This document shows positions 44,950-54,050 of a stretch of DNA of 56,366 nucleotides, piece by piece (position 1 is the first letter of the stretch; every line of letters starts with the position of its first letter). The notes beneath the pieces were generated by a model. That model was not told the DNA's origin, did no database searches, and saw only the letters and a list, made by a program, of their open reading frames with translations. Both the position numbers and the translations under genes were made by a program. The DNA is from an uncultured Verrucomicrobiota bacterium (GTDB taxonomy: Bacteria; Verrucomicrobiota; Verrucomicrobiia; Limisphaerales; UBA9464), in NCBI GenBank assembly GCA_903880005.1, contig CAIRNV010000473.1, positions 1 to 56,366 of the forward strand, given 5' to 3'.

Positions 44950-46611
44950 TCACCCGGCCAGGCGCATCCAGACGGTCTTGAGGTAGGCGGGTTCGTCGCG
45001 TGTCACCGGGAAGTCCGGGGGTTGCGGCGCGTAATGCTCGGACCGCACGACATGGCCGGCCCGGCCAATGCCCGACCGCACCATGCCCAGGAAGTCGTCC
45101 GGGGCGAGGCGGGCGGCGTTGGTGGAGAAGAAGAGGACGGCCCCGGGGGCGGCGAGCCGCGCGGAGGCCTCGGCCAGGCGCCCGTAGTCCTTCTCGGCGC
45201 GGAAGTCGCCGTGCTCGCGGGACCGGGAAAACGTGGGCGGATCCACCATGATGAGGTCAAACCGACGACCCTTTCGCGCGAGCCGCCCCATCCAATCGAG
45301 GCAATCCCCATGGATGAAGTCGTGGTCCTCGGGGGCGATGCCATTGCGCCGGAGGTTGTCCCGGCACCATTCGAGGTATTTTTTTGAAAGGTCGAGCGAC
45401 GTGACGCGGGCGCCGGCCCGGGCGGCGCAAACGCTGAAGCCGCCGGTGTAGGCGAAGGCATTCAAGGCCTCGCGGCCCGCCAACCCTTCGTCCGGCCATG
45501 GGAAGGCGTGCCCGACGTGGCCTGCCAAGAGCCTTCGGCGATTGTCGCGTTGGTCGAGGAACAGCCCGGCGCTGTATCCCTCCTCCATCGACAGCCCGAA
45601 GCGCACGCCGTTCTCGACGACTTCAAAGCGCGGGGGCGCGGGCGAGCCGGCGATCAACACGGGGCAAGCCTCCTCGGGCCTGGCCCGTCGGACGTCGCGT
45701 CGCCAGGCCTTGAGGTAGATGCCGGCCGGCCCTGCGGGGGCACCTGGCCATGCGGACTGCACGTCGTCGTGGACGGCGCCCGCCTCCGCCGCGGCCAGCA
45801 AGAAGTCGCCCAACCGATCCACATGCCATCCCGCGCGTCCGTGGGCCGCGCCGTGCCAGCAACGGTGAACGTTCGTGTCCGCCTCATGGAGCATGGCGCG
45901 CGTGACGGCGGCCGTTCCCGGCGCTTCCCCGTCAAAGGGGGCCGCCTCGCGGAACGTCATGGGCTTGAGGTCCAGGGGATGCAGGAAGGAAAGGGACTCC
46001 GCGTGCAGGAACATGCGGGAAGCCTCCAGGCCTCCATAAAGGCGGTCCCCAAGGATGGGCATCCCCAGGGCCGCCGCGTGCACCCGGATCTGGTGCGTCC
46101 GTCCCGTGAGCGGGCGTGCGAGCCATTCGCGGGCCGACGTCGGGACGAATTCCGTGACGGCCTCGGCACCGGGATCTCCGGCGGGCCGGCTGGCTTGGCG
46201 GTCGCCCTCCTTGGACAACCAGGACGTCACCCGCCATGCGCCGTCGGGAAGCGGGTCGAAGCGGGCGTCGTGGGTCCGGGGTTGGGCCGCGCATTGGGTT
46301 CGCAGCCGGTATTCCTTGCGAACGCACCGTTCGGTGAATTGCGAGGTCAGTGCGCGGTTGGCCCTGGGCGTCTTGCCGAACACCATGAGGCCACTCGTGT
46401 CGCGGTCGAGCCGGTGGACGATGGCGAGGGACGCCCACCTGGGCTCCCGGTCCCGCAGCCACTCGTAGATGCCCTCGCCCACGAACGGGGCGGGCGCATG
46501 CGTGTTCCAACCGTGGGGCTTCGACACCACGAGGACGTCCTCATCCTCGTGTCGGACGCATGGCGGCGCCGGGGATCGCCAGGCGCGCGTGGGGTCCTGG
46601 GCGGGGTCCAT
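44950..46611 (-). CDS. Fused RluA-like pseudouridine synthase and RlmI-like methyltransferase
   Basis: A 553-residue protein with two enzyme domains. Residues about 15-240 are an RluA-type pseudouridine synthase with the catalytic Asp69 in H-R-L-D-R-D-T-S-G-L and the later R-T-H-Q-I-R-V-H-A-A motif. Residues about 250-553 are an RlmI-type SAM-dependent rRNA methyltransferase: E-G-Y-S-A-G-L-F-L-D-Q-R-D-N-R-R near 340, A-Y-T-G-G-F-S near 388, and D-P-P-T-F-S-R-S near 457. Both halves look intact. Each normally modifies 23S rRNA, so one chain could carry out two modifications. The ATG at 46611 overlaps the stop of the CPBP gene (TGATG). Confidence 0.85.
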   Translation of the reverse strand: MDPAQDPTRAWRSPAPPCVRHEDEDVLVVSKPHGWNTHAPAPFVGEGIYEWLRDREPRWASLAIVHRLDRDTSGLMVFGKTPRANRALTSQFTERCVRKEYRLRTQCAAQPRTHDARFDPLPDGAWRVTSWLSKEGDRQASRPAGDPGAEAVTEFVPTSAREWLARPLTGRTHQIRVHAAALGMPILGDRLYGGLEASRMFLHAESLSFLHPLDLKPMTFREAAPFDGEAPGTAAVTRAMLHEADTNVHRCWHGAAHGRAGWHVDRLGDFLLAAAEAGAVHDDVQSAWPGAPAGPAGIYLKAWRRDVRRARPEEACPVLIAGSPAPPRFEVVENGVRFGLSMEEGYSAGLFLDQRDNRRRLLAGHVGHAFPWPDEGLAGREALNAFAYTGGFSVCAARAGARVTSLDLSKKYLEWCRDNLRRNGIAPEDHDFIHGDCLDWMGRLARKGRRFDLIMVDPPTFSRSREHGDFRAEKDYGRLAEASARLAAPGAVLFFSTNAARLAPDDFLGMVRSGIGRAGHVVRSEHYAPQPPDFPVTRDEPAYLKTVWMRLAG

Positions 46612-47390
46612 CAACTAAACTCCCATCGGCCGGTCCCGATGGCGTAGCCGCTGATGGCGAGGTTGGTGACCGCGTGGGCGAGCATGGCGTCGCCGAGGCG
46701 TCCCTTCCGGATCACCAGCCCTTGGTAGGCGGCCCCGCAGAGGATCGCCGGCAGCCAATGCTCCGTGTGCGACAAACCAAACAACAGCGACGTGGCCGCG
46801 AACGCCCCGAGATGAAACGTCCCGAGGGCCACGACCTCGAACTTCGGGCTCACGATGTAGCGATAGACCAACGACCGGTAGAAGACCTCCTCCATGGCCG
46901 GGACCACCAGCGATCGCCCGAGGACGCGAACCGCCACGAAGCCCCATCCCAAGGCGGGATTCGAGGCGAAGTAGGCCACCGGGTTCCATGCCTCCGGCGG
47001 CTTCGGTTGCGGGGCCTTGGGGCCGCCGGTCCATTCGCGAACCAGGTCCCAGAGGCGACCCAGCGAGGGCACCCGGCCTTCCAGCCCAATCCACAGGCCC
47101 GCGATCGCCAGTCCCACCACCACCCCGGCCACGCTGAAGGACCATCGCATCTCCGCGATGCGGTCCCGCCACCACCACAGCAGCGCCCCCGCCACGGCCG
47201 TCTTGGCCGCGTACATCCAATACTCCGACCCCGCAAACGCCTTCGCCCCGAGCGCCCCAATCACCAGGAAGGCGGCAAACGGGACGAAACGGATGATGTC
47301 CGGGCTGTCCATCCACGATGGACTTGGGCCCGCGGCCCGGGTGGGTCCCGCCGACGGGGTCGGCGGACGTGTGCTGGAATCGCTTCCCAT
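46611..47390 (-). CDS. CPBP-family intramembrane protease, PEP-CTERM-associated type
   Basis: A 259-residue multi-span membrane protein. The CPBP/CAAX-protease motifs are clear: V-P-A-M-E-E-V-F-Y-R-S (catalytic E-E-x-x-x-R), F-G-L-S-H-T-E-H and M-L-A-H-A-V-T-N. The start of the domain (Y-W-M-Y-A-A-K-T-A-V-A-G-A-L-L-W-W-W) and the tail G-T-G-R-W-E-F-S match the subgroup found in bacteria with exosortase/PEP-CTERM systems. A Thr/Pro-rich N terminus is present. Its stop overlaps the start of the pseudouridine synthase fusion, so the two are cotranscribed. The start of the divergent secreted-protein gene is 405 bases away. The substrate is unknown. Confidence 0.8.
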   Translation of the reverse strand: MGSDSSTRPPTPSAGPTRAAGPSPSWMDSPDIIRFVPFAAFLVIGALGAKAFAGSEYWMYAAKTAVAGALLWWWRDRIAEMRWSFSVAGVVVGLAIAGLWIGLEGRVPSLGRLWDLVREWTGGPKAPQPKPPEAWNPVAYFASNPALGWGFVAVRVLGRSLVVPAMEEVFYRSLVYRYIVSPKFEVVALGTFHLGAFAATSLLFGLSHTEHWLPAILCGAAYQGLVIRKGRLGDAMLAHAVTNLAISGYAIGTGRWEFS

Positions 47391-47794
47391 GATGGCAACG
47401 TTGACGCCAACGCCCGGGGGACGTTCAACCCCAAATGCGCCCTGATGTGCCATCCGCGCACGGCGTGTGATGGGTCCGGAGGTGGCGGCCGCCAAGTATC
47501 ATTCCCGAACTTGGGTTCATGGCGTCAGATCGACAGGCCACACAACGGCTGGGATGGGGAGGCGGTGCGGCGGTCCGAGTAGCCTGGATTTTGGATGGAA
47601 TTTGCCACCCCTGTCATACGCGCGGCTACGGCAAGGAAAAGTTTCAGGTCTGGGATTGAACACGGGGCCGGGATGGGAGTACTACCGGTCCCAATCCCCT
47701 TGGACGTCGGTGTGACGGGTGCGGCGCATGTCGTTTCCCTTGCGCGCAGGGCGCCTGTTTGGGGAAGGCATCACAAGAAGAACAAATCCTTATC
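47391..47794. other. Intergenic region between divergent genes
   Basis: About 400 bases with no ORF that looks like a gene. It should hold promoters for the CPBP gene and for the secreted-protein gene, but no clear -35/-10 pair could be picked out. A weak stem (GGGATGGGA against TCCCAATCCC) lies near 47670-47700. Confidence 0.4.
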
Positions 47795-50700
47795 ATGAAA
47801 CGATCCTCACTCAGATTCCGCCTTCGCGGGGCCTTGCCCGTGGCGGGCCTTTGCCTTGGCTCCTGGAGCCTGTTGGCCCAGGCCGTCCCAGGCGCGCCCG
47901 AAAACAACGGCGTCCAGCCCACCAGCGACACGGTTTACGTCAACACGAGCAACGGGGCCGACATCAACAACAGCTCGACGGAAAGCCTCGGCGTCGCGAT
48001 CGCCCGGAACGGCAACGTGGTCGTGGGCTGGGAGGACGACGGCGGCGACCTGGCGGACCTGCAAGCCGCATGGACCCTGTACAACAGCCAGTCCCAGCCG
48101 CTGATCGAGCCCGTGGAGATCAAGTCCATCGACCCCGCCTTCGCCGGCCAGGTCATTACCTCCCGATTCCTTTCCTACTTCCGGGCCGACAAGTCGCCGA
48201 CGCCGGCGCGCACGGGATGGGGGCCGAAGATCCAGTCCAATCCCTTCGGGGACGGCTTCGGCATGGGGTCAACTTCCTTTGAGCTCGCGCTGGAGGTTCC
48301 CGCCTTCGCCTCCATCGAGAACAACGCCGCCGGCGAGAACGCGGGCGACTACCCCACCGTCCAGTTGCTCGACAACTCCGGGGCCCCCGTCGGGACCGTC
48401 TCCGGCGTCACCGATGCCTACGCCGAGACCGCGGGCAACATCCGCATCGGCGACTGGGGCTACCTCTCCACCGGCAACATCGTCGTGGCCGGCGAAAGCC
48501 GTCAGACCGACGACCTCGTCTCCGTCTGGGGCGGCGCGGCGACGGCCAACCACGTCACCCTTCGCATCGTGAAGCCGGACGGGTCCGAGGTGAAGGCCAT
48601 CCAACTCGCCTCCGCCACGCCGACCAAGGCCGAGATGTGGCACGGCATCGGCACCATCAAGTCCGGCTTCGGCGTCCGCTTCGGCGGCGACGATGGCCGT
48701 GCGAAGGTGCGGCTCTTCGACAACACGGGCACCCCCACCACCACCACGAACATCGACCTCGGGACGTTGGTCGGGAACCCGGTCGCGGCGACGGGCGGCC
48801 GTGGCGACGGCGTCGGTTTCCACGGCAACGGCAACGACGCCTACGCCGTCGTCGGCGTCGGCAACGACGATGCCGGCAAGCCCACCGTCTTGGTGACCGT
48901 CTTGAACGCCAACGGCACGGTGCGGTGGAGCCGGTCGGCCGCCGACGACATCGACCTTCTCTCGCCGGGCCGCGCCGACGTCGCCATCGATGCCTTGGGG
49001 CGCGTGGCCGTGGCCTTTGATTCCACGTCCGCCTCCGTCAACGGCGTGCGCGGCGTCCTGGCCCGGGTGTTCGACGCCAAGGGCACCCCCCTGGGCGGGA
49101 CCTTCTACGTGTCCGAGCGCGAGACGCCTGATTCCCTCGCCTCGGAGTCGCGCCGGCCTCGCATCGCCTTCCGCAACGACACGATCGCGATCGTGTGGGA
49201 GACGTTGACCGCGGAGGTGCCGGACGTCCGGACCGTGGCCCTGCGCCAGTTCGTGGTGCCGGTCAAGCCGGGCTCGATCGAGGCGGCGGGACTGACCCGC
49301 ATCGTCTCCGACACGCCGTTGATCAACCAAGGCCTGAACGCCTTGGGCAACTGGGAGCCCTACGTCTCCGTGCTGGGCACGAGCACCTTCCTCATCGAGG
49401 GCAACGCGTTTGCCGAGGACACCCAGGACAAGCAGCGCTTCGTCGTGGGCTTCCAACCCGCCGCCGGCGGTGCCTACAAGCTCGGCGAGGCCGTCTTCGC
49501 CGACAACGGGACCCCCTTCCGCGGCGCCATCAACGCCTCGCGCCAAAATGGCAACCCCGGCCGTGTTGGCGGCGATCCCCGCCCCGGCGCCGTCAACTTC
49601 GTGGCCGGCGGCGAGATGTCGCCCCACACCCTGGCCGAGTTCGGCTCCGACAATCGTTGGAAGCTGGGCTATGACCGCCTCACGGCTTCCGGGACCGACA
49701 GCCGCTACGGCACCGTCCAGCCCTTCGCGCTGAACCCCTCCACCCTCGCCCAAACCCCCCTCGCCAAGGCGTTCGACGCCGCCCATGGCCGCCGCACCGA
49801 GGGCGTCGTGTTCTCCGACCAAAACACCCGCTTCGGCGGTGACATCGTCGGCCTCGGCAACGGCAACTTCGTCGTGGCCGTCGAGGACCGTTCCCGCTTG
49901 TTCCGGGCCGATGGCAACTGCGCCGTCGCCACCGTCATCAAGCCCGACGGCACCATCGTGAAGGAGACCTTCAAGGTGGCCGACGGCGACTACTGGTCCA
50001 ACCTCGCCGCCTTCAAGGGCGGGTTCGCCGTCCGCGTGGCGGGCGTGCTGTACTTCTATGACAACGACGGCAACAGCCTCGGGTCGGTCGATCAGAACAC
50101 CTCGGGCGAGTCCTTCGACCGCGGTCGTGGCGACGGCACCCGCATCGCGGGCCATGTGAACCAGCCCTACGTGTACGTCGCCGGCAAGGTCAGCACCGCG
50201 CCCGTCGTCCGCGTCGCCGCCTTCAACGCCCTCACCAAGTCCTTCGTGGCCGTCGCCGAGGTCTCCGAGGGCGGGTTCCGCGGCGACTTCGACCGCGCCA
50301 CCGTCGCGGCCGATGCCTTGGGCCGCGTCGTCGTGAGCTGGGTGGCCAAGCCGGACGGCTACGAGCTGCAGCAGGTTGCCGCCCGCGTCCTCGCCTTGGA
50401 GGGATCCTCCTTCCGTGCGCTCACGCCCAGCTTCCTGCCCTTCGTCAACCAAGCCCCGGTCGGCGGCATCCGTACCTTCCAGATGTCCGTCGCCATGACT
50501 ACCCGCCAAATCCTTGTGGCGGCCAAGGGCGAGATCAACCTGTCCAACAAGCCCGAGCAGGGAGCCGACTCGCCCACCGAGCTCAACTTCTTCACCGTCG
50601 TCTCTCATCCGGCCCCGGCCGATGATCCGACGCCGTCTGCCAACGCCCCGCAAACCACGGTCGGGACCACCGCCCCGGCCGGCCTGTCTGGCGGCGCCTT

Positions 50701-50845
50701 CAGCAACGTCGTTGTGGACGAGGCCACCAAGACCATCACGGCCGACCTGCCTGCCTCGGGCGAGCAAGGCTACCTGACCATCGCCCCGGCGCGCCCCATC
50801 AAGAGCGTCCAGAAGGTGGGCAACAAGCTGGTGATCCAGTACTGA
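47795..50845 (+). CDS. Large secreted protein with beta-propeller-like repeats, unknown function
   Basis: A 1016-residue exported protein. The ATG at 47795 leads into a signal peptide (F-R-L-R-G-A-L-P-V-A-G-L-C-L-G-S-W-S-L-L-A-Q-A). The body consists of recurring strands of the type G-N-V-V-V-G-W-E-D-D, G-N-I-V-V-A-G-E-S, D-A-L-G-R-V-A-V-A-F-D, D-A-L-G-R-V-V-V-S-W, separated by about 40-80 residues, as in beta-propellers. Composition is rich in Gly, Asn, Asp and Ala with few Cys (one outside the signal). No membrane anchor, LPXTG or PEP-CTERM tail is seen; the C terminus is K-L-V-I-Q-Y. No catalytic motif is recognised. A strong terminator follows. Possibly an abundant extracellular protein; this is inference. 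Confidence 0.65.
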   Translation: MKRSSLRFRLRGALPVAGLCLGSWSLLAQAVPGAPENNGVQPTSDTVYVNTSNGADINNSSTESLGVAIARNGNVVVGWEDDGGDLADLQAAWTLYNSQSQPLIEPVEIKSIDPAFAGQVITSRFLSYFRADKSPTPARTGWGPKIQSNPFGDGFGMGSTSFELALEVPAFASIENNAAGENAGDYPTVQLLDNSGAPVGTVSGVTDAYAETAGNIRIGDWGYLSTGNIVVAGESRQTDDLVSVWGGAATANHVTLRIVKPDGSEVKAIQLASATPTKAEMWHGIGTIKSGFGVRFGGDDGRAKVRLFDNTGTPTTTTNIDLGTLVGNPVAATGGRGDGVGFHGNGNDAYAVVGVGNDDAGKPTVLVTVLNANGTVRWSRSAADDIDLLSPGRADVAIDALGRVAVAFDSTSASVNGVRGVLARVFDAKGTPLGGTFYVSERETPDSLASESRRPRIAFRNDTIAIVWETLTAEVPDVRTVALRQFVVPVKPGSIEAAGLTRIVSDTPLINQGLNALGNWEPYVSVLGTSTFLIEGNAFAEDTQDKQRFVVGFQPAAGGAYKLGEAVFADNGTPFRGAINASRQNGNPGRVGGDPRPGAVNFVAGGEMSPHTLAEFGSDNRWKLGYDRLTASGTDSRYGTVQPFALNPSTLAQTPLAKAFDAAHGRRTEGVVFSDQNTRFGGDIVGLGNGNFVVAVEDRSRLFRADGNCAVATVIKPDGTIVKETFKVADGDYWSNLAAFKGGFAVRVAGVLYFYDNDGNSLGSVDQNTSGESFDRGRGDGTRIAGHVNQPYVYVAGKVSTAPVVRVAAFNALTKSFVAVAEVSEGGFRGDFDRATVAADALGRVVVSWVAKPDGYELQQVAARVLALEGSSFRALTPSFLPFVNQAPVGGIRTFQMSVAMTTRQILVAAKGEINLSNKPEQGADSPTELNFFTVVSHPAPADDPTPSANAPQTTVGTTAPAGLSGGAFSNVVVDEATKTITADLPASGEQGYLTIAPARPIKSVQKVGNKLVIQY

Positions 50846-50885
50846 CCCCGCCCCCGGTCCTGCCCCTGTGGGACCGATGGAATCC

Positions 50886-50918
50886 AACGGCGTCCGGCCC
50901 CGGCCGGACGCCGTTTTT
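50886..50918 (+). terminator. Rho-independent terminator after the secreted-protein gene
   Basis: AACGGCGTCCGG and CCGGACGCCGTT pair perfectly (12 pairs) with a six-base loop, followed by TTTCTTCC. It starts 41 bases beyond the stop codon and should end the transcript efficiently. Confidence 0.88.
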
Positions 50919-50926
50919 CTTCCTCA

Positions 50927-51183
50927 CAAGGCAAAGGGGTCACATCTAAACTATTGACAAATGCAACGGCACGCCAACGGCGCAGTCGCCGACCCCGGAG
51001 CATCATGTCCAAGCTGAGCCGGCGCGATGCAGTTGGGAGGGACGTGATGGCGCAGCCGATGCTTTCGCAAGCCGAGGAGTGAGCGGGGCGCGGGCCGGTC
51101 TGAGGCCCGTAACGAGCGAAGGACGAAGGATTTGCGGAAGCAGATCGAGCCAGCACGACCGATCCAACTGAATCGTCCCGGCC
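50927..51183. repeat. Long TIR element with extra block, left flank of the ATPase-ldhA cassette (copy A)
   Basis: The 166-bp TIR element proper is 51018-51183, with left end GCCGGCGCGATGCAGTTGG and right end CCAACTGAATCGTCCCGGCC as inverted copies. The preceding 91 bases (50927-51017), starting CAAGGCAAAGGGGTCACATC, are nearly the same in the copy at 55.1 kb but absent from the copies at 2.0, 14.4 and 55.9 kb. Read on the minus strand that block gives V-N-S-L-D-V-T-P-L, which might be the end of an old coding sequence. The rest of the region to 51333 shows nothing recognisable. Confidence 0.75.
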
Positions 51184-51333
51184 AATCATGAAAAGGAGGT
51201 AACCCCATTGGAACTTCCTTCCTCGGGCCCTGTCCCCTTTTGCATCAATCGCGAGTCTCCTTTTGAACCCTTGCCGACAAGAGGCCTGGTTCTGGTTGCG
51301 CTCCGATACAAGGCTCAACAAGCTGTGAGATAG

Positions 51334-54042
51334 GTGCCCGAGGGATTGTATCGCATTGACGCGCAGGCTGCGGCGCTGTCCTTGGAGGCCGACCTTCAAG
51401 GCGGCCTTTCCGCATCCGACGTTCGTCTTCGCTTGGCGAAGTTCGGGCCCAACCGCATCCGATTCCGACCCGGTGTTCCCGCTTGGCGGAGATTCCTCCA
51501 GCAGTTTGGACAGCCCTTGGCGTACATCCTCCTGCTGGCCGCTGGCGTGGTGGCGTTTCTGGGGTCCTGGATCGACTCCGGCGTGATCGCCTTGGTCGTG
51601 GTGATCAACGCCATCGTGGGCTTCATTCAGGAATCGAAGGCCGAGAAAGCCATCGCTGCGCTTTCCGCGATGGTTCTCACGGAGGCCACGGTGCGACGCG
51701 ACGGCATCCAACGCCGTGTCCCGTCGGAGGAACTCGTGCCCGGCGATCTCGTTGTTCTGCGCTCCGGCGACCGCGTCCCGGCGGACCTTCGCCTGTCCCA
51801 GGTGCGGAGCCTCCAGATCGATGAATCCACCCTCACCGGCGAGTCGCTGCCGGTGGACAAGCATGCCGATCCGCTCCCCGCGGACACCCCCCTGGCTGAC
51901 CGGCAAAACATGGCCTATGCCGGCACGCTGGTGACGATGGGGTTGGCCGAAGGCGTGGTTGGAGCGACCGGGGACCAGACCGAGACCGGCCGGATCGCCT
52001 CGCTGATGGCGGAGACCACGTCGATGGCCACGCCGCTGACGCGCAAGATCGAGCACTTCAGCCGGGTCCTGCTCAGGGCGATCCTCGCCCTGACCGTGCT
52101 GACGTTCTGCGTCGGGCTTCTCCATGGTGAACCTTGGGTGGACCTCCTCATGGCTTCCGTCGCGCTGGCCGTCGGTGCCATCCCCGAGGGACTGCCTGCG
52201 GCGGTGACGATCGTCCTCGCCGTCGGCGTCAAGCGCATGGCCGCGCAGCGTGCAATCATCCGCAAGCTCCCGGCCGTGGAGACGCTCGGCAGCACCACGG
52301 TGATTTGCTCCGACAAGACCGGGACGCTGACCGAGAACCAGATGACCGTGCTTCGGATTTTTGCCGGCGGTCAGTCCTTCGATGTCACCGGTGCAGGCTA
52401 TGCGGCGGCTGGGGCGATCCAACAGGGAGGCCACGTGGTGGACGCGACGCAACACCCGGCGTTGGCCGAGTGCCTTCGCGCGGGACTGCTGTGCAACGAC
52501 GCCCTGCTGCTCTCCGATGACGGACGCCCGGTGGTCCAGGGAGATCCCACCGAGGCGGCGCTCATCGTCGCTGCCGCGAAGGCGGGCATCCTGCGCGAGG
52601 CCACCCACCGCGGGGCGCCGCGCTTGGACATGATCCCCTTTGAATCCGAGCACATGTTCCGTGCCACGCTGCACGCGGCTGCCGGGGGGAGGATGATTTA
52701 CAAGGTGGGCGCGGTGGAGCGACTCCTTGATCGCTGTGAGGTCGCCCTTGGACCGGACGGGCGCGCGGCTCCCCTTGACCGACTCGCGATCCAGGCCGCA
52801 GTCGAGGCCATGGGCCGCGAAGGCCTGCGCGTCCTCGCGATGGCGCGGCGATCCACCCATGACGGGCACGAACGCCTCGAGCACGATCACGTCGGGAGGG
52901 GCCTCACCTTCCTGGGCCTGCAAGGAATGATCGATCCACCCCGACCGGAGGCGATCGCGGCGGTGGCCAAGTGCCGCGCGGCCGGGATCTGCGTCAAGAT
53001 GATCACCGGAGACCACGCCACGACCGCGCGGGTCGTGGCCATGCAGATCGGGATCGGAGTCGCCGGGACGGAGCTGCGTTGCCTCACCGGCCGCGAACTG
53101 GCGGAGGTGTCCGATGCGGATCTCCCGCGGGTGGCCGACGAGACCTCCGTGTTCGCCCGGGTTGCACCGGAGCAGAAGCTCCGCCTCGTCCGTGCGCTCC
53201 AAGCCCGCGGCCACGTCGTCGCCATGACCGGCGACGGCGTGAACGACGCTCCGGCTCTCAAGCAGGCCGACATCGGCATCGCCATGGGGATCACCGGAAC
53301 CGATGTCGCCAAGGCAGCGGCGGACATGATCCTCACGGACGACAACTTCGCGACCCTGCAGTTGGCCGTCGAGCAGGGCAGGGGAGTCTTCGACAACCTG
53401 CGGAAGTTCATTCTCTGGACCCTGCCGACCAATGCGAGCGAGGCGGCGGTGTTGCTGATCGCGATCATCCTGGGCTGGACCCTGCCGATGCTCCCGGTGC
53501 ACATGCTGTGGATCAACCTGTGCACCGCCATCTTGCTCGGCTTGATGCTGGTCTTTGAGCCAAACGAGTCCGACCTCATGCAGCGGCCGCCGCGGGACCC
53601 GGCGAGCCCGCTGCTGACCAAGGCCCTGCTGCTGCGCACGGGACTCGTGACCGCGCTGATCACCGTCGGCGCCTACTGGCTTTTCGCCTTGGAGCGGAAC
53701 CTGCCGGGGAATTCAATCGCCGCCGCCCGGACGGCCGTTGTGAACGTCATCGTGGTGGCCGAGATCGCCTACCTCTTCAACTGCCGTTCGCTGCACCGGA
53801 GCCTCTTCCGCATCCGATGGTTCGGGAATCCCTGGGCCGTCGGCGGCGCGGCGGCAATGCTTGGCATCCAAGTTCTGTTCACGCACTTGCCGATCATGAA
53901 CCGTCTTTTCCACTCCGCCCCACTGACCCTCGGGGCATGGTCGCGCATCGTCGCCGTCGCCATCGGGGTCCTGCTGATCGTCGAACTCGAAAAGTGGCTG
54001 CGCTTCGGCGGCGGGCGCGGCCGCAACCGGATTCCGGAATGA
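51334..54042 (+). CDS. P-type cation ATPase, CtpF-like (P2 type)
   Basis: A 902-residue membrane pump. The N-terminal cation-ATPase domain, T168-G-E-S (actuator), the phosphorylation motif D327-K-T-G-T, and T-G-D634-G-V-N-D are present. Membrane helix 4 has P-E-G-L-P as in calcium pumps, but in helix 6 the usual N-x-x-T-D is replaced by N-L-C-T-A followed by L-G-L-M-L-V-F-E-P, as in CtpF-like bacterial pumps induced in hypoxia. Ion specificity is therefore uncertain (calcium, or a different cation). The start is a GTG at 51334 without a strong ribosome site. Its stop overlaps an in-frame ATG of the next gene (ATGA), suggesting coupling. The pair lies between two repeat copies. Confidence 0.88.
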   Translation: MPEGLYRIDAQAAALSLEADLQGGLSASDVRLRLAKFGPNRIRFRPGVPAWRRFLQQFGQPLAYILLLAAGVVAFLGSWIDSGVIALVVVINAIVGFIQESKAEKAIAALSAMVLTEATVRRDGIQRRVPSEELVPGDLVVLRSGDRVPADLRLSQVRSLQIDESTLTGESLPVDKHADPLPADTPLADRQNMAYAGTLVTMGLAEGVVGATGDQTETGRIASLMAETTSMATPLTRKIEHFSRVLLRAILALTVLTFCVGLLHGEPWVDLLMASVALAVGAIPEGLPAAVTIVLAVGVKRMAAQRAIIRKLPAVETLGSTTVICSDKTGTLTENQMTVLRIFAGGQSFDVTGAGYAAAGAIQQGGHVVDATQHPALAECLRAGLLCNDALLLSDDGRPVVQGDPTEAALIVAAAKAGILREATHRGAPRLDMIPFESEHMFRATLHAAAGGRMIYKVGAVERLLDRCEVALGPDGRAAPLDRLAIQAAVEAMGREGLRVLAMARRSTHDGHERLEHDHVGRGLTFLGLQGMIDPPRPEAIAAVAKCRAAGICVKMITGDHATTARVVAMQIGIGVAGTELRCLTGRELAEVSDADLPRVADETSVFARVAPEQKLRLVRALQARGHVVAMTGDGVNDAPALKQADIGIAMGITGTDVAKAAADMILTDDNFATLQLAVEQGRGVFDNLRKFILWTLPTNASEAAVLLIAIILGWTLPMLPVHMLWINLCTAILLGLMLVFEPNESDLMQRPPRDPASPLLTKALLLRTGLVTALITVGAYWLFALERNLPGNSIAAARTAVVNVIVVAEIAYLFNCRSLHRSLFRIRWFGNPWAVGGAAAMLGIQVLFTHLPIMNRLFHSAPLTLGAWSRIVAVAIGVLLIVELEKWLRFGGGRGRNRIPE

Positions 54043-54050
54043 CATCTCCT

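Noticed and set aside
47391-47794. tRNA or small RNA gene
   Set aside because: No T-loop-like GGTTCGA sequence or cloverleaf could be recognised; only a weak stem.
48269-50887. 872-codon open frame on the minus strand
   Set aside because: Antisense shadow of the 1016-residue secreted protein, which has a signal peptide and terminator. The shadow is rich in Gly, Asp, Val and Arg only.
50770-53502. 910-codon minus-strand frame
   Set aside because: Antisense to the P-type ATPase, which has all catalytic motifs. Its last part crosses the repeat.
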